A program made the translations under genes and the position numbers. The notes below the pieces were generated by a model. It made no database searches, was not told the origin of the DNA, and saw only the letters and a list, made by a program, of their open reading frames with translations. From assembly GCF_009731355.2 (NCBI RefSeq), contig NZ_AP022810.1, positions 2,198,001 through 2,262,000 of the forward strand: a stretch of DNA of 64,000 bases, given 5' to 3'. This document shows positions 37,925 through 50,007 of the stretch, in pieces (position 1 is the first letter of the stretch; every line of letters starts with the position of its first letter). The DNA is from Desulfuromonas sp. AOP6 (lineage in GTDB: Bacteria; Desulfobacterota; Desulfuromonadia; Desulfuromonadales; SZUA-540).

Positions 37925-39124
37925 TCAGCTGCGGTAATCAGAGTTTATTTTCACATAATCGTAGGTCAGATCAGACGTATAGTAATCGCCAGCCCCTTCG
38001 CCCAGGCCCAGGTCCACGGTCACGGTAAATTCCGGTTTTTTGAGCACTGCGGTCGCCTTTGCCTCGAAGTCCTGGCCGGTGCTTAATCCCTCACGGACGA
38101 CGGGAACCTCGTCGAACAGAATGGAGACACGGTGGGGATCCACCTCCGCCCCGGAATAGCCAGCAGCGGCGATAATGCGCCCCCAATTGGCATCGGCACC
38201 GAAAAAGGCGGTTTTGACCAGGTTGGAGGTAGCGATGCTGCGAGCCACCGTTTTGGCCTCGACGGCATCGAGGGCCCCTTGCACATGAATGCGGACAACC
38301 TTGGTGGCCCCTTCACCGTCACGTACGATCATTTTGGCCAGATCCAGCAGAACGGCCTTCAAGGCCTGCAGAAAGGCAGCCCCTTCGGCTGTCCCTTCCT
38401 GGATAGGGGCATTGGCGGCCAGACCATTGGCCAGGATAAGGACCATATCGTTGGTGGACGTATCGCCATCCACGGTGATGCTGTTGAAGGATTCGCCAAC
38501 GGCCTCGCGCAGAGCATCTTTCAGGAAAGAGGGCTCCACCTCGGCGTCAGTCATCACAAAGCCGAGCATGGTCGCCATATTGGGATGAATCATGCCGGCG
38601 CCCTTGGCGATGCCCATCAGGGTATACTGTCCTTGCCCGCAGGGAACATGCACCGACGCCATCTTCGGAAAGGCGTCGGTGGTGCGGATGGCCTGGGCCA
38701 CATCCTGAGCGCCACCTTCGTTTAAAGCCGCGGGAAGCAGCGGAATGGCTCTTTCGAACTTGTCCAGCGGCAACGGCACCCCGATGACGCCGGTAGAAGA
38801 GACCGCGACCAACTCTTCTTCAATCCCCAGAACGCTGGCACAGAGCTCTCCGCAACGGCGGGCATCCTTGAGGCCCTGTTCTCCAGTACAGGCATTGGCA
38901 TTGCCACTATTGACGAGCACAGCCTGGCACCGGCCAAAAAGGATGCGGGGAGCGGTCACCTGTAAAGGAGCGGCAATTACCTTATTGGTAGTAAAGACAC
39001 CGGCGGCCCTCGCCGGCACTTCAGAGAAGATGAGCGCCAGATCGGGTTTTCCTGATTTTTTTATGCCCGCCGAAGCCGCGGCGAAACGAAACCCGTTGAC
39101 CTTTTCGGATATGGTCTCAGTCAT
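37925..39124 (-). CDS. argJ: bifunctional ornithine acetyltransferase / N-acetylglutamate synthase
   Basis: A 399-residue ArgJ of the arginine pathway. It transfers acetyl from N-acetylornithine to glutamate, recycling the acetyl group. The precursor self-cleaves before the threonine in KGAGMIHPNMATML, giving alpha and beta chains. The family landmarks NSGNANACTG and DGDTSTNDM are intact. Whether it also uses acetyl-CoA (the bifunctional form) cannot be told from sequence alone. It lies 75 bases behind secA on the same strand. Confidence 0.93.
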   Translation of the reverse strand: MTETISEKVNGFRFAAASAGIKKSGKPDLALIFSEVPARAAGVFTTNKVIAAPLQVTAPRILFGRCQAVLVNSGNANACTGEQGLKDARRCGELCASVLGIEEELVAVSSTGVIGVPLPLDKFERAIPLLPAALNEGGAQDVAQAIRTTDAFPKMASVHVPCGQGQYTLMGIAKGAGMIHPNMATMLGFVMTDAEVEPSFLKDALREAVGESFNSITVDGDTSTNDMVLILANGLAANAPIQEGTAEGAAFLQALKAVLLDLAKMIVRDGEGATKVVRIHVQGALDAVEAKTVARSIATSNLVKTAFFGADANWGRIIAAAGYSGAEVDPHRVSILFDEVPVVREGLSTGQDFEAKATAVLKKPEFTVTVDLGLGEGAGDYYTSDLTYDYVKINSDYRS

Positions 39125-39199
39125 AACAGATGCTCCAAAATCCTGACGTAATAGATGAGATAGGGCGTACGCCTGAACCCTGCGAAAGACGTCCTTCGC

Positions 39200-41890
<2,691 letters not shown>

Positions 41891-41977
41891 CAAAAGGCTC
41901 CTTACCGTTACAGTATTTGTTCAGCCTGCTCCGCACATCCCCCTGCAACAGGAGATCGGCAGCGCTGAAGACGCGGA

Positions 41978-42007
41978 ATCATAGCATAGCCCGGAGAATC
42001 CTCACAA
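41978..42007 (-). promoter_or_regulatory. predicted secA promoter
   Basis: TTGTGA (42002-42007) and TATGAT (41978-41983), 18-base spacing, with an extended-type TGC before the -10. Confidence 0.45.
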
Positions 42008-42054
42008 GGACTATGACACTCTCACACAGCCGCTTTTTGGCACGCTCAAAAAAC

Positions 42055-42079
42055 AAAACCCCGGGAATTCCGGGGTTTT
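42055..42079 (-). terminator. Rho-independent terminator of the M23 peptidase gene
   Basis: AAAACCCCGG-GAATT-CCGGGGTTTT, followed on the minus strand by GTTTTTTG. Confidence 0.8.
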
Positions 42080-42102
42080 TAGATCGAGAGGTGCGAGGTG
42101 CA

Positions 42103-42972
42103 CTAGATATATTTTTTCGGATTCAGCGGCACACCATTAAGGCGGACCTCATAATGCAGGTGGGTCCCCGTTGAAGTTCCTGTATTGCCTACAGCCGCGA
42201 CCTTATCCCCCCGCTTGACCCGTTGCCCGACCTTGACAAGAAGCTTGGAATTATGGGCGTAAAGGGTTTTGAACCCATAACCGTGGTCGATGACCACCAT
42301 TTTTCCGTAGCCAGGAGCTGTTTCCGCCCGGCTGACAATGCCGTCGGCGGTGGCAATCACGGCAGTACCGGTGCTGGCAGCGATATCAAGTCCTTCATGC
42401 ATTTTACGCTTGCCTGTGAAGGGAGAATTACGCATGCCAAAATTAGAAGTCACCCACCCTTTGACGGGCCAGCCATTGGGCTTGGCAGCCATAAGAGAGC
42501 GCTGGTCGTTGAGAAAACCCTGAACCTCCTCCTGACTTTCACGACGAAGCTCAATCGCCTCACGGATCTGGTCGATCTGCCGCTGCAGTTCGGAGAACTC
42601 CGTGGCCGCATCGTCCTCCGGAGCCCCCCCCATGCCATTCAGGGCATCGGGACGAGGACCGGAAAGCTGAGCCAACACCCGAACTTTCGCATCATTCTGG
42701 GCCAGAACCACCATTTCTTTGCGCAGGTCTTCGATGTTGGCACAAAGCCTTCCAATTTCCTGCTGCTGGGAACGGCTTTCAGCACGCAGGCGCTGCAACT
42801 CCTGACGATCGACGTGAGTTCTGACATAATCGAAAAGCAGAGCGCCCGTGCCTAGAAAAAGCAGGATAGAACAAGATATGGCCAGAGAGATCCAACGACG
42901 GGGCAACGTGAATCGTCGCACCCGGTGAGACCCTTCCGGAATGACAAGCAAAGTAAATCGTTTAGCGGACAA
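42103..42972 (-). CDS. M23-family murein peptidase, membrane-anchored
   Basis: A 289-residue protein with one N-terminal membrane anchor (about residues 29-48), a periplasmic coiled coil (about 50-150, LQRLRAESRSQQQEIGRL) and a C-terminal M23/LytM domain. Metal ligands are in HEGLDIAAS and HLHYEV, both intact, so it may be an active endopeptidase or an EnvC/NlpD-like activator. The start appears to be TTG at 42972, eight to nine bases after AGGAGG; the next ATG would lie far inside. It is a single gene with its own terminator. Confidence 0.88.
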   Translation of the reverse strand: MSAKRFTLLVIPEGSHRVRRFTLPRRWISLAISCSILLFLGTGALLFDYVRTHVDRQELQRLRAESRSQQQEIGRLCANIEDLRKEMVVLAQNDAKVRVLAQLSGPRPDALNGMGGAPEDDAATEFSELQRQIDQIREAIELRRESQEEVQGFLNDQRSLMAAKPNGWPVKGWVTSNFGMRNSPFTGKRKMHEGLDIAASTGTAVIATADGIVSRAETAPGYGKMVVIDHGYGFKTLYAHNSKLLVKVGQRVKRGDKVAAVGNTGTSTGTHLHYEVRLNGVPLNPKKYI

Positions 42973-43142
42973 ACGGTCCTCCTGGTTTTTTAATATCGCA
43001 CCATTCGAATGAATATGAATCCGCGACGCTCATTAATAAAAGAAGCCATCAAGCCTTGTCAAGCTATTTGGAACTCTGCCACCTATTCATGCGGCGCCTG
43101 TTGACGTTTTTGGGCTCACTTTGCCGTCATAGGGCAGAAAGG

Positions 43143-43592
43143 TCAGAGTTCGATGCTCAGGGCAATTTCATCGCACTCGGGAAACTTGGCGCATTTGATA
43201 CAGTCGCTCCAGATCTTGTGCGGCAATTCAGATTTTTCAATCAGGTGAAAACCCATCTTCTCAAAGAATCCGGGCTTATAGGTCAGGGCAAAGACTCTTT
43301 TAACTCCAAGCTGGCGCGCTTCTTCAAGGCAGGCCATGACGAGCTGACGACCAATACCTTTAAGACCGCAGGATTCTAAAACCGCCAGGGAACGCACTTC
43401 AGCCAGATCCTCCCAGCAGATATTTAGTGAAACCGTACCGACAACGTCTCCACCCTCCTCATAAACATAAAAATCACGAATGGTTTCATATATTTCCGAC
43501 AAGGAACGAGATAGCATCAGCCCGTCCTTGGCATAACCAATCAAAAGCTTGTGGATGGACTTGGCGTCCGGTATTCTGGCCCTGCGTATCAT
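43143..43592 (-). CDS. GNAT acetyltransferase, short N-acetylglutamate-synthase type
   Basis: A 149-residue single-domain GNAT protein. The acetyl-CoA motif region is AVLESCGLKGIGRQLVMACLEEA, and YKPGFFEKMGF matches the ArgA-like group. The C-terminal CIKCAKFPEC (C-x2-C-x5-C) is a possible metal site. In delta-proteobacteria such short GNAT proteins are often annotated as amino-acid N-acetyltransferases for arginine synthesis, and argJ lies nearby in the window, but the link is by family resemblance only. GGGAGAG precedes the ATG at 43592. It follows recN by 67 bases. Confidence 0.72.
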   Translation of the reverse strand: MIRRARIPDAKSIHKLLIGYAKDGLMLSRSLSEIYETIRDFYVYEEGGDVVGTVSLNICWEDLAEVRSLAVLESCGLKGIGRQLVMACLEEARQLGVKRVFALTYKPGFFEKMGFHLIEKSELPHKIWSDCIKCAKFPECDEIALSIEL

Positions 43593-43659
43593 AGCGTTGC
43601 TTCTCTCCCACGTGCAAAAAACGACCCGACACAACGAAAAAGCAGAAAAAAAGTCCGAC

Positions 43660-45327
43660 TCAACCCTTGGCAGAGGAGGTAATCATCTCCCGGGCATGGG
43701 CGAGGGTTTTTTCGGTCACTTGAGCCCCACCGAGCATCCGGGCCATCTCTCGAACTCTTTCTTCCCCTTCCAGGGGGACCAGTGCCGTGAAGGTTCGTCC
43801 ACTCTGCTGCATCTTTTCCACCCGATAATGTCTGTCACCAAAAGCAGCTACCTGGGGTAGATGGGTAATACAAAGTACTTGCAACCCCTGTGCCACTCTT
43901 CGCAGTTTTTCTCCGACTGCGGTGGCGGCCATACCCCCGACACCAGCATCGACTTCATCGAAGACGAGAGTGGAGACACCGTCACGCTCGGGCGCGACAC
44001 TCTTCAGGGCCAGCATGATGCGTGAAAGCTCCCCCCCTGAAGCAATCCAGGCCAGGGGTTTTGGCTCTTCACCGGGATTGGCGGAAATATAGAATTCCCC
44101 CCTCTCCAACCCTTTCGGGCCCGGCGCGGCAAGCGGAAAAAGGCGCATCTCGAAACGGGCTTTCTCCATGGCCAGTTCTTTCAGCTCTTTTTCAAGGGCT
44201 TCACGCAACTTTTCGCCGGCGGACCGACGGGCCTCGCTCAACTGCTGGCCTGCCTCCTGAAGGCGCGCACGGCTTGCGGTCAACTTTTTGTCCAATACTT
44301 CACGTGTGGCGTCAATATCTTTGAGAATTTCCACTTCATGATCGACTTTTTCTTTGAACGCCAGAATCTCATCGATATTGGTGCCGTATTTACGCTTGAG
44401 TCCGGCCAGCAAGGCCAGGCGTTGCTCCACCTGGTCCTGACGCCCTTCCTCATAACCTCCCTGGCCCGCGTGCTCACGGAGCTGAAGGGCGACGTCTTCA
44501 AGACCATAGAATGCGTTACGAACGGCCTCACCGAGGGTTCCCAGGCGGGGGTCCACTTCACGTAATCCTTCCAGCTGGTCAGCCAGCAACCCCAACTTTT
44601 CGCAGACAGATCCTTCCATGTCATAGAGGAGCTCATGCCCCCCTTCCGTAGCGGCGACCACCTTTTCAGCATGCTGCAGGCGCAACCTTTCGGAGGCCAG
44701 GCTTTCTTCTTCGCCGGGCTGCAACTGAGCCCTGTCAATCTCCCGACTCTGGAACGTCAGCAGATCGAGGCGCTGCTGCCGTTCCTTTTCGGCTTCTTCA
44801 AGCTTCTTCCGGTTGTGTTCAAGTTCCTGGGTCGCACGGTAAAGGTCGCGATAGCGGGCCACATCCTCCTGCAAATTGGCGTAGCGATCCAGAAGATCCA
44901 GATGCGTGTCGGACCGCTGCAGATTCTGGTGCTCATGCTGACCATAAATTGTCACCAGTTCAGAAGCCACTTCCTCCAACTGGGCCAGTTTGGCCAGGGA
45001 CCCATTGATATAAATCCTGTTTTTCCCCGACCGGCTCACCAGTCGCTTGATGATCAGCTCGTCCCCGGCCTCAAAGCCCTCGGCCTCCAGTCGCTGTATA
45101 ATCCCGGATCGGCCGGAAATGTTAAACATGGCCTCCACCTGGGCCTCGTCTTCTCCGGTTCGTATGACTTCCGGCCGAGCCCGATCACCCATGAGCAGGC
45201 CGACGGCGTCGATGATAATCGACTTCCCGGCTCCGGTTTCGCCCGTCAAGACATTAAAGCCGCCTTGGAAGGTCACATGTAAACGGTCGATAATCGCAAA
45301 GTTTTTGATAATGAGATCGGTCAGCAT
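43660..45327 (-). CDS. recN: DNA repair protein RecN
   Basis: A 555-residue SMC-like ATPase of double-strand-break repair. Walker A is TGETGAGKSIIIDA near residue 30. Long coiled coils occupy about 150-370. The C-terminal half of the ATPase site includes SGGELSRIMLALK (signature) and STLVFDEVDAGVGG (Walker B). I start at the ATG at 45327, since GAGGGG lies upstream and LTDLIIKNFAIID is the family's N-terminus. It follows nadK by 57 bases, an order shared by many bacteria. Confidence 0.95.
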   Translation of the reverse strand: MLTDLIIKNFAIIDRLHVTFQGGFNVLTGETGAGKSIIIDAVGLLMGDRARPEVIRTGEDEAQVEAMFNISGRSGIIQRLEAEGFEAGDELIIKRLVSRSGKNRIYINGSLAKLAQLEEVASELVTIYGQHEHQNLQRSDTHLDLLDRYANLQEDVARYRDLYRATQELEHNRKKLEEAEKERQQRLDLLTFQSREIDRAQLQPGEEESLASERLRLQHAEKVVAATEGGHELLYDMEGSVCEKLGLLADQLEGLREVDPRLGTLGEAVRNAFYGLEDVALQLREHAGQGGYEEGRQDQVEQRLALLAGLKRKYGTNIDEILAFKEKVDHEVEILKDIDATREVLDKKLTASRARLQEAGQQLSEARRSAGEKLREALEKELKELAMEKARFEMRLFPLAAPGPKGLERGEFYISANPGEEPKPLAWIASGGELSRIMLALKSVAPERDGVSTLVFDEVDAGVGGMAATAVGEKLRRVAQGLQVLCITHLPQVAAFGDRHYRVEKMQQSGRTFTALVPLEGEERVREMARMLGGAQVTEKTLAHAREMITSSAKG

Positions 45328-45383
45328 AAAGAAGCTCGTCCCCTCAAATTGTGCGTGAAATGCATTGTTCATTTAGACTGGGA

Positions 45384-46238
45384 TCAACGTTCCCCCCACT
45401 TCAATTTAGTGCGCAACACCTGAAAGAAGTCCTTGGAAGGACTTTTGACCAGCAGGGTACTGCTTTTAGAACGGCGGACCTCGACAATGTCACCGCCCTG
45501 CAGCGGCATCCCAACCTGTCCGTCCGCCGTGAAAACCACGTCCTCGTCCTGGAATTTGACCTCGATGCGGATAATCGATTCATCAGGAACGATAATCGGA
45601 CGATTGGTCAGCATATGGGGACAGATAGGAGATATGACGAGACAATGCAGGCCGGGGAACATGATGGGGCCGCCCGCAGCAAGATTGTAAGCCGTAGACC
45701 CGGTGGGGGTGGATATAATCAGACCATCCGCCTTGAAGGTTGTCAGGTAGACATCGTCGACCGAAGCCTCCATATCGATGATGCGGGCCAGGGCGCCCTT
45801 GTTGATGACGACATCGTTGAGGACCCTGAAGCGCCCGGCTTTCTGCCCCTGGCGCAGGACAACAGCGTCCATCATCATGCGATCGCTGACGGTAAAGTCG
45901 CCCTGAATGACGCGCTCCAGCACGGGATAGAGTTCATCGAGGGTGACTTCGGTAAGAAAGCCAAGGCTGCCCAAGTTGACCCCGAGAATAGGAGTTTTAA
46001 GGTCGCCGACCTGACGGGCCACGGAGATGAGGGTGCCGTCTCCGCCAAGAACAAGGATGAGGTTGACCATGGCGGGGATCGAGCGACCAGGATAACCCTG
46101 GGCACCCCCCAGTTCCTCCGCAAGACCTTCCTCGAAAAAGACCTCTATCCCCCGCTGTGCCAACCAGGTGTTGACTTCGCGTGCAACCTGCACCGCTGTG
46201 GGGTTTTTGCGTTTGATGTAGATACCGATTCGCTTCAT
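45384..46238 (-). CDS. nadK: NAD kinase
   Basis: A 284-residue kinase that makes NADP from NAD. The GGDGTLISVAR motif and NLGSLGFLTE are diagnostic, and TPTGSTAYNLAAGGPI carries the second conserved region. The ATG at 46238 (MKRIGIYIK) is chosen over an upstream in-frame start because it begins the family's first beta strand and has GAGG upstream. It leads the nadK-recN unit and is divergent from rarA. Confidence 0.94.
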   Translation of the reverse strand: MKRIGIYIKRKNPTAVQVAREVNTWLAQRGIEVFFEEGLAEELGGAQGYPGRSIPAMVNLILVLGGDGTLISVARQVGDLKTPILGVNLGSLGFLTEVTLDELYPVLERVIQGDFTVSDRMMMDAVVLRQGQKAGRFRVLNDVVINKGALARIIDMEASVDDVYLTTFKADGLIISTPTGSTAYNLAAGGPIMFPGLHCLVISPICPHMLTNRPIIVPDESIIRIEVKFQDEDVVFTADGQVGMPLQGGDIVEVRRSKSSTLLVKSPSKDFFQVLRTKLKWGER

Positions 46239-46326
46239 GGCAGACCTCACGGAAATACAGACGCTAAAAACTATCACACACCTGGGGCAAAGTCCATCGC
46301 TTTCAAGAACTTAGACTGACAGGCTC

Positions 46327-46355
46327 TTGTGACGGCCGATGTTCTGTGGTAGTTT
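46327..46355 (+). promoter_or_regulatory. predicted rarA promoter
   Basis: TTGTGA (46327-46332) and TAGTTT (46350-46355), 17-base spacing, 36 bases before the ATG. Confidence 0.4.
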
Positions 46356-46391
46356 TCCCAAGGTAGCCACAGGGCTGCGGAGAGGAAGATT

Positions 46392-47762
46392 ATGGATCTA
46401 TTTACCCATGATGCCAAGAGCGCCCCCCTGGCCGAACGACTGCGTCCGCGCACCCTGGCTGAGATGGTCGGACAAGAACACCTGATCGGCGAAGGAAAGA
46501 TACTGCGCAAGCTCATCGAGGCGGACCAGGCGGCGTCTATCATCTTCTGGGGCCCGCCTGGCACGGGAAAGACGACCTTGGCTCAGGTCATCGCCAACAC
46601 GACCCGAAGCCGCTTTGTCTTCTTTTCCGCCGTGATGCAGGGCATCAAGGATGTGCGGGAGATCGTGCAGAAAGCCCGGGAAGAAAAGGCCTACCACGGG
46701 CGCAAAACCCTGCTTTTCGTTGATGAGATCCATCGCTTCAACAAGGCCCAGCAAGACGCCTTTCTGCCTCACGTAGAGAAAGGCGACATCATTCTCATCG
46801 GCGCCACCACCGAAAATCCGTCCTTCGAAGTGAATTCGGCGTTGTTATCGCGCTCGCGCGTTTTTGTTCTGCAGACACTAAGTCCTGACGATATTCGCCT
46901 GCTGTTGACGCGCGCCCTGCAGGACGACCGCTGGCCAGAGGGACGCGGTCTACAGGTCGACCCTGACGCTCTTGATTTTCTCGCTGGACAGGCGCAGGGT
47001 GATGCGCGGGTGGCCCTTAACACGCTTGAACTGGCGGCGTCAACAGCGGGAGCCGACAAACGGATTACCCTGCAGATTCTGCAGGACGTTCTGCAGAAGA
47101 AGCCCCTCCTCTACGACAAAGGAGCCGAGGAGCACTACAACGTCATATCGGCTTTCATCAAGAGCCTGCGAGGCTCCGATCCCGACGGGGCCCTCTACTG
47201 GCTGGCCCGCATGATTGAGGCGGGAGAAGACCCCCTCTTCATCGTGCGCAGGCTGGTCATTTTCGCCGCCGAAGATGTCGGCAACGCCGATCCACGCGGC
47301 CTTCAACTGGCCATTGCCACCATGCAGGCCCTGCAGTTCGTCGGCATGCCGGAAGGCCGTATCCCCCTGGCCCAGGCCGTCACCTATCTGGCCACGGCGC
47401 CAAAAAGCAACGCCTCGTACAGGGGCATCAATGAGGCGCTCGCCGAAGTACGCAAGAGCGGCTCCCTGCCGGTGCCGCTGCATATCCGCAATGCTCCGAC
47501 CGGCTTGATGAAAGAGCTTGGCTACGGCCAGGGATATCGCTACGCCCACGATTACGAAGAGGGTTTTGCGCCGCAGCAGCATTTGCCGGACCAACTGCAA
47601 GAGCGTCAATTTTACCGCCCCAATGACCGCGGCTACGAAAAGATCATCAAGGAAAGAATGAGCCACTGGGCGAACCTTGCCCATCCTTTACCAAGGGGGC
47701 CAAAAGAAACGGCGCAGGACGACGAAGGGAAGTCCCACCAGCAAGACACCCATGAAAGTTAA
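46392..47762 (+). CDS. rarA: replication-associated recombination protein A (AAA+ ATPase)
   Basis: A 456-residue RarA/MgsA, the clamp-loader-like AAA+ protein that acts at stalled forks. Walker A is WGPPGTGKTTLAQV, Walker B LLFVDEIHRFNK, then the sensor region IGATTENPSFEVNSALLSRSR. The C-terminal tetramerisation domain ends in PRGYEKII-type sequence (NDRGYEKIIKERM). A polar tail of about 30 residues beyond it is variable in the family. GGAAGATT precedes the ATG. It is transcribed alone or with the PilZ gene 190 bases downstream. Confidence 0.94.
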   Translation: MDLFTHDAKSAPLAERLRPRTLAEMVGQEHLIGEGKILRKLIEADQAASIIFWGPPGTGKTTLAQVIANTTRSRFVFFSAVMQGIKDVREIVQKAREEKAYHGRKTLLFVDEIHRFNKAQQDAFLPHVEKGDIILIGATTENPSFEVNSALLSRSRVFVLQTLSPDDIRLLLTRALQDDRWPEGRGLQVDPDALDFLAGQAQGDARVALNTLELAASTAGADKRITLQILQDVLQKKPLLYDKGAEEHYNVISAFIKSLRGSDPDGALYWLARMIEAGEDPLFIVRRLVIFAAEDVGNADPRGLQLAIATMQALQFVGMPEGRIPLAQAVTYLATAPKSNASYRGINEALAEVRKSGSLPVPLHIRNAPTGLMKELGYGQGYRYAHDYEEGFAPQQHLPDQLQERQFYRPNDRGYEKIIKERMSHWANLAHPLPRGPKETAQDDEGKSHQQDTHES

Positions 47763-47781
47763 ACAGCTTGGACGTACATTG

Positions 47782-47794
47782 GTGCGGTCCGCAC
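47782..47794. repeat. 13-base palindrome upstream of the PilZ gene pair
   Basis: GTGCGG-T-CCGCAC, perfect with one central base, in the gap before the PilZ/acyltransferase-like gene; a possible operator. A second hairpin (GGGAACT...AGTTCCC) lies at 47813-47837, without a U-run. Confidence 0.4.
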
Positions 47795-47952
47795 AGGATA
47801 GTCGGAACATGAGGGAACTCTTCCTTCAGAAGTTCCCACGCCTTTGCGCCTCGCCTTTTTATTGTACAGCTCCTGAATAAAAATCCTTTCCGGTTGCGAA
47901 CTCACGCCACCCGAAGGAACCTGTCCTCCCCTAAATCATCTCAGAGAGGCCC

Positions 47953-49998
47953 ATGGAGAACTATCATCTTGCCAGAGCATTCCTGGATTCCATCACGGAA
48001 GAAAATTGCCGTGAAAAGGGCCGCGAAGTCAGCCAAAAAGCCCTGATCAACAAGCTCAACTCCATTAATTTTCATGGCGGTCATATTTTGATCACACTCT
48101 CGCACCGCCGCTATCCTCAGAAAATAACCCTGAAAGCGGCTCCCCAGCCCTGCTTCAATGCGCAGGCAGACTTTCTCTGGCTGGAACCTGAGGGTATCCG
48201 GGCCAAGCTCAAGGCCTACGAGTTCGATAACCTGATCATTGCCGACGGCCTCAAACTCATCGTGGTCAAGCCTGAGCTTGTCAATATGGCTTCACAAGGG
48301 ATGCGAATCTTGCTGCCAAAGATGGGCTGTGAAGTGCGTTCCAGAAAAACACAGCGTTTCCCCTGCCTACCCCTGCAGGTGGACGTCATACAGAACAGTG
48401 CCCATTTCAAAGGAGTCCTTCAGGACTTTACTGCCTGTTCTTTCGCCGTCAAATTGAGCACTGCCGCACCCCAGACCTTCAATTGGCTCAACCCCAATGA
48501 ACCCGTCATGGTTGTGCTGAGCAACGACACAACACCCCTTTTTGGCGGAGAGTGCCATATCGTCTATCAGAGCTGGGAACAGAAGACCCGTACCGTGGTT
48601 CTGCACATCCAGCGCCAGATGACTCCGCGCTTCAAAAGCAAGGAATTCAGAAGTCCGCGGCAGGAACTGGTTCCCTCCCCCAATATTCAGTTTCTGCACC
48701 CGCTGACAGAAAAGAAGATCGACCTTGGTGTCATCAACCTCTCCGGCACAGGGCTGGCCGTCGAAGAAGACCTGTCCCACTCCGTGCTGCTGCCGGGACT
48801 TATCATTCCCAAACTCCAGCTGATCTTTGCCACCAGCTTTACACTGACGTGCATGGCCCAGGTTATCTATCGGCGGCCTCGCAGTGATGACCCGGTAGAG
48901 ACCCGTGTAATTTGCGGGTTGGCCATACTCGACATGGAAATGGAGGAACATGTCAATCTGCTTTCACTCCTGCAGCAGGCCAATGACCCGCGTTCCTATC
49001 TCTGCAACCGGGTGGACCTGGATGCGCTGTGGCATTTCTTTTTTGAAACGGGCTTTATCTATCCGGAAAAGTATGCCCACATTCAGGCCAAAAAAGAAAA
49101 GTTCAAGAAGACCTACGAAAAACTCTACACCGAGAGCCCTCGGATTGCCCGTCACTTTATTTATCAGGACAAAGGCGTGATCATGGGGCACATGGCCATG
49201 CTGCGATTTTACAGCAAAACCTGGCTGATACACCACCACGCGGCAGACCGGACACTGTCACAGAAAGCGGGCCTGGTGGTCCTGGAACAGGCGGGCCAAT
49301 ACCTAAACGACTCCTACAACCTCCACTCATCTCATATGAATTTTGTCATGTGCTATTTCCGACCGGACAACAAGTTTCCTCGCCGTGTCTTTGGAGGTGT
49401 GGCGAAATACATCAGCAATCCCAAGGGATGCTCGATGGATGACTTTGCCTATTTCTATATTGAGCCTGAAAATGGATTGGAGCAGCGGGCCGACGAACCT
49501 TGGCATATGCAGCCTTTAACAGAGGAGGACCTCGTTGAGTTCGGCTACTTCTACGAGCACCTTTCCGGGGGGTTGATGATTCCGGCCATGGATCTGGAGC
49601 CGGGAATCGGAAGCGGGGATGAGCCCGATGAAGAATTTTTCAAGTTAGGGCTCAAAAGGCAGCGGTTTTGCTTCTCTTTAAAACAGGACGGTGAATTGCA
49701 GGCGGTGATCCTGATCAATCTCTCCGACGCGGGTCTCAACATGTCTGAGCTCACCAACTGCATCCAGGTTATCGTCCTTGACCAGGACAATCTCAACAGG
49801 GTCGATTTGATGGCCGCGCTGAAAAGACTGGGCAGGCAGTATTTCGAGGGGGATAAAATCCCGGCCATTTTATACCCGGTCAAATACGCCAAAGACCAGG
49901 AGATAAAATATGATAAGATTTACACAATGTGGATTTTGAATTGCCAGAATCTTGACCAATACTTCAAATTCTGCAACACTTTCCTGACACGCATATAA
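47953..49998 (+). CDS. PilZ-domain protein with acyltransferase-like C-terminal half
   Basis: A 681-residue cytoplasmic protein I cannot match to a named gene. Residues about 125-220 (RSRKTQRFPCLPLQVDV) and 230-335 (INLSGTGLAVEE) each look like a PilZ-type beta barrel; the first carries RxxxR and the second the N-x-S-x-x-G turn, so c-di-GMP binding could use one from each. Residues about 350-680 have an alternating alpha/beta pattern that recalls GNAT-like acyltransferases (DLDALWHFFFETGFIYPEKY, GHMAMLRFYSKTWLIHHHA, MNFVMCYFRPDN). AGAGAGG precedes the ATG. It stops nine bases before the HD-GYP gene, so the two form an operon. Confidence 0.7.
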   Translation: MENYHLARAFLDSITEENCREKGREVSQKALINKLNSINFHGGHILITLSHRRYPQKITLKAAPQPCFNAQADFLWLEPEGIRAKLKAYEFDNLIIADGLKLIVVKPELVNMASQGMRILLPKMGCEVRSRKTQRFPCLPLQVDVIQNSAHFKGVLQDFTACSFAVKLSTAAPQTFNWLNPNEPVMVVLSNDTTPLFGGECHIVYQSWEQKTRTVVLHIQRQMTPRFKSKEFRSPRQELVPSPNIQFLHPLTEKKIDLGVINLSGTGLAVEEDLSHSVLLPGLIIPKLQLIFATSFTLTCMAQVIYRRPRSDDPVETRVICGLAILDMEMEEHVNLLSLLQQANDPRSYLCNRVDLDALWHFFFETGFIYPEKYAHIQAKKEKFKKTYEKLYTESPRIARHFIYQDKGVIMGHMAMLRFYSKTWLIHHHAADRTLSQKAGLVVLEQAGQYLNDSYNLHSSHMNFVMCYFRPDNKFPRRVFGGVAKYISNPKGCSMDDFAYFYIEPENGLEQRADEPWHMQPLTEEDLVEFGYFYEHLSGGLMIPAMDLEPGIGSGDEPDEEFFKLGLKRQRFCFSLKQDGELQAVILINLSDAGLNMSELTNCIQVIVLDQDNLNRVDLMAALKRLGRQYFEGDKIPAILYPVKYAKDQEIKYDKIYTMWILNCQNLDQYFKFCNTFLTRI

Positions 49999-50007
49999 AA
50001 ACATCAT

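Noticed and set aside
47677-47880. A 67-codon frame across the end of rarA
   Set aside because: Overlaps rarA in another frame, lacks a ribosome-binding site and has no coherent composition.
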